Shown: positions 57,401 through 64,000 of the stretch, piece by piece
How the letters are laid out: the number at the start of each line of letters is the position of its first letter
Position numbering within the stretch: position 1 is the stretch's first letter
Origin: Asterias amurensis
Taxonomy: Eukaryota > Echinodermata > Asteroidea > Forcipulatida > Asteriidae
Length of the DNA: 64,000 bases
Reading direction: 5' to 3'
Assembly: GCF_032118995.1 (NCBI RefSeq)
Contig: NC_092661.1
Span: 1,428,501-1,492,500 of the forward strand
Notes under the pieces: model-generated
What the model saw: only the letters and a program-made list of their open reading frames with translations
Told to the model about the DNA's origin: nothing
Database searches by the model: none
Translations under genes and position numbers: made by a program

Positions 57401-59787
57401 CTCAACTTCGTTTTATGACAGTGTTTAGGCCACATAAAAAACATTGTTGATCGTCCCCGCCCGACCGTTCAAAACCCCCCGACCCCATTTTGTTTTTCTT
57501 CATAAAAAACAACCTTTTCAGCTGATATTCTTTTCAAAATGTACAGGTTTGAAAAGAAGTTTAAAGAAGGTTTTTATTCATGTTGGCAAAGCAAGAACAA
57601 TTCTTCAAATATTTACTTGGGCTACACTGTGCTTAGTTGTTTGAAAAAGTTTACAGAAAATGTCATCTAGGAGTTAAATTTGTTTGACAAAACTATTGAA
57701 AACATAAAAATAAAAAAAAAGCTTTAAAGTGATTGTGATGATTTCTTTATTCTTGATTTTATATTTTGGCATGTCAACAAAATCTAAAAAAACAAACTTT
57801 ATTTTATTTGATGTGGCCTTATTTCCACTTCATTCTAACGCACAACATAAGTAGCACAATGAACAGTGCCCAGCAGGTCTGCTTAAGCTGAAATATTCCC
57901 TAAAATTGCTAAGCAGAAATTAGGATTATACATGTACAGGTTTTCCCTGTGTGCACTAAAAAAGATTCAAATTTGATACTTTTGTAACATTAGTATGTAA
58001 AGCTAAAATGTGCTAGTCTGGACTTGGACTACTCTAACATAGCTCTATGACATTTGGGCCGGGCTAATTTCCCCCTCTGCCCTCGATTTAGATCCAACGG
58101 ATAAACTGATCCTGGCAACAAGACTCACATGACCGGAACACCAAAATTAAACAAAGTTGATTGACCTTTACGATTGCCTCAAGTTTCGTCTGAATACCTG
58201 ACACTTAAAGGCAGTGGACACTATCGGTAATTGTCAAAGACTAGCCTTCATAAAATAACCAACCTGTGAAAATTTGAGCTCAATCGGCCGTCGAAGTTGC
58301 GAGATAATAATGAAAGAAAAGAAAACACCCTTGTCACACGAAGTTGTGTGCTTTCAGATGCTTGATTTCGAGACCTCAAATTCTAAACTTGAGGTCTCGA
58401 AATCAAATTCGTGGAAAATTACCTATTTCTCGTCACTTCAGAGGGAGCCGTTTCTCACAATGTTTTATACCATCAACCTCTCCACATTACTCGCCACCAA
58501 GAAAGGTTTTATTCCAATAATTATTTTGAGTAATTACCAATAGTGTCCACTGCCTTTAAAGGCACTGGACACTAATAGTTACTCAAGTTACTCAATTAGT
58601 AATTACTACCAAAATCTCTCCTCTGCTCGTTACCAAGTAGAACTTTATGCTAACAATATTATTATCTTGAGTAATTACCACTAGTGTCCCGGCTGCCAGT
58701 GTAGTTGCAGGTTTGCAACGTTTTACTTACTGGCCAAATTAAGGATTTCCTGTCGCTTTCCCGATCAGGAGTCTGCAGGGGTCAAATGTCAACCTCTAAA
58801 TTATTGGTTCCAGAGCGATTCTGTGTATTGTGTAATATAAACCATGCCTTAAGGCAATTTACCTTTCCTTATTGTGTTAGATTTGGCTCAATATTTGGAT
58901 AAAGAATGAAAATGATTAGAGTTGACGGTGGGGCGGGCTATGTGGCAGTTTATAAATGAATTTATCCTCTCTCAAATTCTTGAATAGATTCGAGGTATGT
59001 CCATTAAAACCGCAATAAAGATGTTCTTTTTACCAATTCCAAATGAATCCAAAATGGAGAACAAGCTCACAATTTTGTACATTCCTTACCTATTAATTTA
59101 TCTTGTTATAACAATGGTTTGGCCTGGTTTTGGGTCACATCATAGTGAGAATGGAAAACAGTGTAGTTCAAAAATTAATTCTTACATGAAATAGCAATCG
59201 GGTGTTACTTGAAATGATGGGGAAATATCATAATAATAATTGCTATTTTAGCACCTTCGACCTTGAACGCTAAAGAGTTAAAAGATTTGCAGGAGTAGAC
59301 TTTAAACAGTCGTGAAGCCCAATTATTGTTCTGAACCACCTATGCAAGACTGACCAACAAATCTGACAAAATTAATAATTTCGAAAATATTTTTGCAACT
59401 TACGATTTCCTCCTTCAGCCATTTAATATTCTGTTCCATTTTTGCTTCCCGCTCTCTTCTGTCCGTCCTCCACCGTTGAAATTGCACTGGCTCACGGCTC
59501 ATGTCTTGGTCTCGGTCGCATGTTCTCTGCTCCTTGCCGTAGAAACTACTGCCGGCCGGGCCGACCACCGGCGGAGCACGTCGAGTCGGCTTCTCGCAAG
59601 TCGAGTGCACGGTCGGGGACGAGTCACTGGTGTGATTTATGCTAATTGTTAACTCGGCTAGGAATCGCACACCGCGCACACGTCTGGTGGTGTCAGAATC
59701 GGTGCCCAGTTCAACACCAACGTCCGTCAGAGTGGAATCCTTGAAAGTTGTTTCTTCTGATGAGTCGCAGTTGACATAGTCGCCCAT
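48022..59787 (-). CDS. FAM167: FAM167-family protein, two coding exons
   Basis: Exons 59787-59404 (128 codons) and 48468-48022 (148 codons plus TGA) join in phase 0 to give 276 aa. At the junction the protein reads QNIKWLKEEI then GKLKEQDQSLMRQFLQLRS, IYQLKST. This matches the FAM167 signature of a WLRKEL-type helix followed by QDxxLxRQLxxLRxxIxxLK, a short coiled coil. The C-terminal YLKTRTMSFSV resembles the Ser/Arg-rich end of the family. The N-terminal 100 residues are Ser/Thr/Asp-rich and likely disordered; an acidic run (FDDDDLNEMDD) lies in exon 2. An in-frame TGA two codons before ATG fixes the start. Biochemical role of the family is not established. The 10.9-kb intron is packed with repeats. 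Confidence 0.8.
49925..50300 (+). repeat. Diverged tandem duplication, ~190 bp units
   Basis: atttccaagaaaagttcc/atttccaagaaattttaa and acatctggtcaaatcgt/acatctggtcaaaccgt recur in order. Confidence 0.6.
50503..50893. mobile_element. Foldback MITE family B, copy 3
   Basis: Begins TTAAAGGAACACGTTGCCTT and ends with its inverted copy. The central palindrome CATAAATGGCCGACCGTG is intact. It sits in the FAM167-like intron. Confidence 0.85.
51655..52000. repeat. Family J-like element with a long central hairpin
   Basis: aaagggttggtaaaccttg at the left, tcacttcgaagtaatgtgg at 51837, and a 37-bp perfect hairpin at 51908-51944/51958-51994 (tgcttctcgattgtgtattc and its inverse). Confidence 0.6.
52079..52113 (+). 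repeat. Poly-A tract
   Basis: Near-continuous A run in the FAM167-like intron. Confidence 0.9.
52138..52193 (+). repeat. 18-bp tandem repeat, three units
   Basis: atgccataactttgaaaa three times, just after a ~30-bp A run. Confidence 0.85.
53327..53448. repeat. Family G foldback (short)
   Basis: gtcgttttcgaaatcatggc and cgtagtttcgaaaacggac arms. FAM167-like intron. Confidence 0.65.
53648..54030 (+). mobile_element. MITE family A
   Basis: Full-length copy in the FAM167-like intron, directly followed by a family J element. Confidence 0.88.
54030..54230. repeat. Family J element
   Basis: ggtctgtaaacatttgaaaa, then tttcacttcgaagtaaagg and the palindrome agcgttaccgcggtaacgct. Confidence 0.6.
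54658..54982 (-). mobile_element. MITE family A, diverged
   Basis: Left end decayed, right end gtgtccagtgtctttaa. Flanked by ~35-bp imperfect direct repeats (aaggcgttgcatgggcagg and aagacgttgcagggctggc). Confidence 0.6.
55315..55480. repeat. Family J element
   Basis: taatggacaattcaaaatg, ttttactttaaagtaat and gaagcgttacagcagtaacg. Confidence 0.5.
56437..56940 (-). mobile_element. MITE family A, rearranged or nested pair
   Basis: A left end at 56437 in inverse orientation runs to about 56720; another end (cactggacactattggtaatt) at 56722 then starts in the direct orientation and reaches gtgtccagtgtctttc. It looks like one copy inserted into the end of another. Confidence 0.55.
57868..58062. 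repeat. Family F foldback (old)
   Basis: gcccagcaggtctgcttaagc to tagctctatgacatttgggcc. Arms diverged. Confidence 0.45.
58205..58690 (-). mobile_element. MITE family A full copy followed by a fragment
   Basis: Full inverse copy to 58559, abutting a second left end (aaaggcactggacactaatag) whose body is mostly missing, to gtgtcccggctgcc. FAM167-like intron, 700 bp from exon 1. Confidence 0.75.
59404..59787 (-). CDS. FAM167: FAM167-like exon 1
   Basis: Starts MGDYVNCDSSEETTFKD and ends EQNIKWLKEEI before donor gtaagt. GC content is visibly higher than the surroundings, typical of a real exon here. The open frame runs on into the intron but the donor is strong. Confidence 0.8.
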
Positions 59788-61009
59788 GATTCATGTGTCC
59801 ATATAAATAAATGGACCTATTTCAAATACATAAATTTTGAGTGTTCACTAGATATGAATTCACAGCACTATTAGTTCATAATCCTCAGAGTGCTGTAGGT
59901 TTTCATAATGGCTGACTCCTTCTCGACGGTGTAAGTTCTAACAAGAAATCCTGTTTTAGAGGAAGTACCTAGTACTCGTGCCAAATTCATCTTTTGGTGA
60001 AAATACTATTGAAAGTGAAGGAAGTCTGTTTAACTCGCATCCTGTAAACGGATATCCAACTTGCACAGGTTGAGTTTATGCATTGAGTGTATGTAAAGTT
60101 GTATTGCAAACGACTGATGTGTACTGTCTGCAAAGTTGTCAAAAGAGGGCCTCACACACTCCTCAAAATGCACAGCGTTTTGTATTATATTTCACCAGAA
60201 TTATACGGCTAAATGTAATAAGATTTGTCGGCCCACAGTAAAGAGTGTGTGTTGTGTCTTTGTGCTGCTTAGCGAGTTAATGAAGTTTGAATGTGCCTTT
60301 AATTTCATGTCAATATTGTGAAACTCTGTATAATAAAAATAATTCTTCAGTTGGCCTTTTATCTTGCTGTAGAAGGCAATTATAGGCACACTGCAAAAAC
60401 TTGTGGGAAAACTATTTCTGGAACCCTATTAATAAAAAGCAACAGCTGTACAATGTGTTAAAATGCTGACAACTGTGCATGGTTTTCGCTAACTTTTCCT
60501 GGCTCACATATTGCGGGTTAAGCCTTAATTTTCGAAAAGATTTTTTTTTATAGTTCGTGATAGGCCTATAATAATAGTTGATCGCACAAAACATGAACAC
60601 TGACACTGTCTGCGACTTTTTTTCACTCAGCTCTATATTTAGCATCAACCGTATGTATGAGTTTTTCAATGACATTCGAAATTGTGTGTAAACACACAGT
60701 GTTCAAATCTTAGAAAGTGTAATTCAATCTTTTCCCTATAAGTCCTTTGACCCATAGAGTCAGGGGAAAATGTTGATTCAAGACACGGGGAGTTGGCCGT
60801 CCCAGCGAGCGGGCCTTTCGCAAGAGTGACTCATTTTATGTAAGGGTATAGACTCAATTTAGGTGTTTTTGTTGTGCGGTAACGTTGTTATTAGTAAGGT
60901 AGTCTAAGGCACCCTGTCGAGACTTCAAAGCTTTGCTCATACTTTGAAAATATCACCGGATACTGTAGGGTGTGGTTTAGATTGACCACCTTGCTTTATT
61001 CTTAGATGT

Positions 61010-61345
61010 TAAAGGCATGTTTGATTTCGCTTTTGGTTTCATTTCGGTTTCAAGTTTTACGCTGCCATAAATGCCACGCCTGATACTTCATGGAGCAACG
61101 AATGCGATTTGCTTACATGACCCCTTGCCTTTGCCTTGCTGCCCTTGAAATGCTACAGTAGAAAGTTACAATGTCCTCACAGGGTTTCGATTTCACTTTG
61201 GTTTCATGTTGGTACTTTTTATGCAGGCATTCAACGCTCAGGCCTGATTACTTCACGAGACAACGAAAACGATTGCCTACACGCCCTGGTCATTGCCTTG
61301 GTGCCCTTGGTATAGAGTAGAAGTTTACAATTCCCTAACCCCTTA
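61010..61345 (+). repeat. Two-unit tandem repeat, ~170 bp each
   Basis: Shared blocks: tttggtttcatttcgg/ctttggtttcatgttgg, cgcctgatacttcatg/ggcctgattacttcacg, and ccttgctgcccttg/ccttggtgcccttgg. Confidence 0.7.
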
Positions 61346-61814
61346 GAGGAAGAAATGCCTTTTATGCCTGTGCCCTTTCAAAAACGAAGCATAAAACAGG
61401 CCCGCACCATTCACGTGTGGAATCAGTTGTTTAATATTTCGGTGCGCGCGATCAAAAAATAGACGTGTGAAATCTTATTTTCTCATTATTCTTCACGTTA
61501 AAGAAGAACTATAAACAAAGCATACAGTCAATAATACACGTTATTTCACACTAGAAGATTGTCTTCAAAAAAGACTTGGAAGTGTACCTTTATATTTCTC
61601 ACTATTCTTCAAATCTAAATCTTCTTCCGCTATAATTAGGTTTTGCAAGAGCACACAGAACGGAACTTCTCTCCAGAGATATGCAGCAAGCAAAGAGCCC
61701 GCTTAATTATTCCTCCAACTTCCCCAAGGGTAGATCCCAACGTCAACGACACGCTGACAATACACGAGGAGAATCTTCAATAAAGAACCTGTCAGCTTTG
61801 ACGAAGAATGGCTG

Positions 61815-61872
61815 AAGAAGGGTTTGCAGAAAGAAGGGTTTGCAGGAAGAAGGGTTTGCAGGAAGAAGCTTA
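61815..61872 (+). repeat. Short tandem repeat, ~17 bp
   Basis: gaagaagggtttgcag repeated about three and a half times. Confidence 0.8.
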
Positions 61873-62948
61873 GCAGCGCTGTCTGTCAAGAAAGCTGCCA
61901 GTAGGGACCTCCAATCCAGAGATTTAATTAATAAGAGTTGGAGAAAAATAACTTTAACAACTTAAAGGTAAAACTCTCTTAAAGTTTAATAGATTGATAT
62001 TCACTCTGATCAATTGACACTATGTAACGACTGCATGTGAATCCAACATTTGTCCACATTTTAAAAAAACTGTCAAGACCCCACCTACCTCCAAACAAGT
62101 ATAAACGGTCGCGCACAAAATCCGTGAGAACAATATTTGTTGTTGCATCACCCATAGAGGGTTCCTTGCTCTATGCATCACCCACTGAAGGTTTTTTCAG
62201 GTTTGAAAACTAGAGTTTGAAATGTACAAGTCCCCCCTAAAACAGTGATTAAGTACCCAAATTTGACGGAAATGCTTTCTGTATGTAAGAAGTGGGAGGA
62301 AAGAACGCTGTCAAGGTAGCTAATTTTAAAAACACAACCGTGCGCTTTCATCACTCTGTATCTTCGGTCTGATTTGGATTGGAATTTTTAAGAAAACCAC
62401 TTTCTTGTAACATGGCTTGTAACATCTTTCAGAAAGGCGCACCTGCATGGGGCTTCTAGATCCCTTTCTTGGTAATGTAAAGTGGTTGTCTTAATGATCG
62501 GGTGTCATCCCCGCAGGAGATTTGGCGCATTAGTCCAGAAAACGCCTTCTGTAGATCCCGGTGTTGAGTTAAACATTACTGGTTACAGGGAAATCTGTCT
62601 GCCGGAGATTATGTCCCCCATGGGAAATTAGCATGGGCTTTGGGTGGATGAGTCAAAGAAGGGCGCCCTCTTTCGAATCGTCTTTCGGAAGAAGTTTGTA
62701 AGGGGGATGGAGGTGTGGGGGGATAAGTGTAGCCAAATGAAAGCTTTAACGTCGTGTATTAGGGTCAGGTTTTGACACCTTGTTTTTTGTAATAATACAA
62801 AACAAAATGAATCAAAATTAACATCACAATGATGTTTTTAAATGACACCAAAGTATTTGTGCTGTTGTTAATTTGGCTCTTGATTGTCTGATGTGACAAC
62901 ACTGACATAGGGCACAAGGACTACAACCCAGTTTTTGCAGCGTAATGC

Positions 62949-63327
62949 TTAAAGGCAGTGGACACTATTGGTAATTCCTCAAAATAATTATTAGCTTAAA
63001 ACCTTACTTGGTAATGAGTAATGACGAGAGGTTGATGGTATAAAACATTGTGAGAAACGGCACCCTCTGAAGTGCCATAGTTTTTGAGAAAGAAGTAATT
63101 TTCCACGAATTTGATTTCGAGACCTCAGATTTAGAACTTGAGGTCTCAAAATCAACCATCTAAACGCACACAACTTCGTGTGACAATGATGTTTTTTTCT
63201 TTCATTATTATCTCGCAAGTTCGATGACAGATTGAGCTCAAATTTTCACAGGTTTGTTATTTGATGCATATGTTGAGATACACCAACTGTGAAGGTTCTA
63301 ATTACCAATAGTGTCCACTGCCTTTAA
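62949..63327 (+). mobile_element. MITE family A
   Basis: Full-length with both ends intact; a 7-bp-scale deletion before the right end (aaggttctaattacc). Confidence 0.87.
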
Positions 63328-64000
63328 GGCTGTGCTAACATTGCACTGTTAATGTGCATAATTATTTTTATGTGCGATAATTACCTTTTACACTTTGTTT
63401 GAAGTCTCCCTGTGACCCGTTTTTGTTGTTGAATGTTTTGTCTCCTCATAATCGACGTGCTTGAAGTATAGTAGAAGAAGCACAACGGGGATTCGGCGCA
63501 AGCGGGTGAAATGGCGCCCTCTTGTGGACGAACCTTTGCTCTCGAGTTAGGGCGAGTAGATGCGGACAAAACTGCCATCTCAGACTTGAAATCAAGTCTA
63601 AAAGTATACACTGTAAACACATTTTGTTGTTGAAGTGTTTACTCTAACATAACATGTGGATAGGACCTTGAAACAATGCCGACCTTCAATTTTCCACGTG
63701 ACTGGTGTGGAAATTTCTCAACGAATGTGGGAAGTTCCCGTATTATTGAAATGCGAAGGTCAAAATTGTTGTTACTATTATTGCACATTTACGTTTGGTA
63801 CGCTTAAAAAAATACAACAGCATGCTTTTTTTATGCAATATGCCTATGGGTAATTTCTTTCACCGTTTCAAACGGAAATATTTATGGTGAATATACCTTT
63901 ATATAAGTGTGTTTTAGCCTTACACAATTTTTAACGTAAATTTCTACGAACTGTGACGAAACTCCGGATCTAACCTTGGTAATGACGGGGGGGGGGGGGG

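Larger units (their letters stand above)
59800..62948. other. Upstream flank of the FAM167-like gene
   Basis: Apart from the 61.0-kb and 61.8-kb tandem repeats, nothing was recognised. The block gtctgccggagattatgtcc (62598) also occurs in related form at 35160 (cagccggagattctagctag), each followed by agggcgc, suggesting a further low-copy repeat. Confidence 0.4.

Overview
This is a eukaryotic, intron-containing, AT-rich window from a marine invertebrate deuterostome. It is most likely an echinoderm; sea star is my guess from the look of the short TTAA-bounded repeats, and no species-level marker was seen. Only about 2.7 kb of the 64 kb is coding. All three protein genes I can support are on the minus strand.

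The main content is a tandem pair of iodothyronine-deiodinase-like selenoprotein genes. Paralog A has six coding exons between 10668 and 3803 plus a likely 5' noncoding exon near 13255-13400 (313 aa). Paralog B has six coding exons between 43696 and 37499 (322 aa). Both have an in-frame TGA (6184-6182 in A, 38972-38970 in B) followed by Pro-Pro-Phe-Gln and a canonical splice donor, where deiodinases carry selenocysteine. Splice phases agree exon by exon, one exon is exactly 126 nt in both, and all reading frames close, so both models look complete. Both proteins have a roughly 100-residue N-terminal region without a membrane segment, and both lack the cysteine found two residues before selenocysteine in vertebrate enzymes. 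No SECIS element was identified.

Upstream of paralog B is a two-exon FAM167-family gene (59787-59404 and 48468-48022, 276 aa) with an 11-kb intron.

The rest is repeats. Family A, a ~390-bp inverted-repeat MITE starting TTAAAGGCAGTGGACAC, has about 25 full or partial copies. Three other TTAA-bounded families (B, C, M) and several perfect-foldback families (D, E, F, G, H, I, J) are present, with tRNA-derived SINE pieces, three 5'-truncated LINE 3' ends, a ~118-bp satellite, a ~42-bp minisatellite and simple repeats. Some insertions are nested, giving a relative order. A ~0.9-kb segment at 18.7-19.6 kb recurs at 42.0-43.0 kb inside the first intron of paralog B, with a chimeric left end. No tRNA, rRNA, CRISPR array or bacterial-type operon was found.
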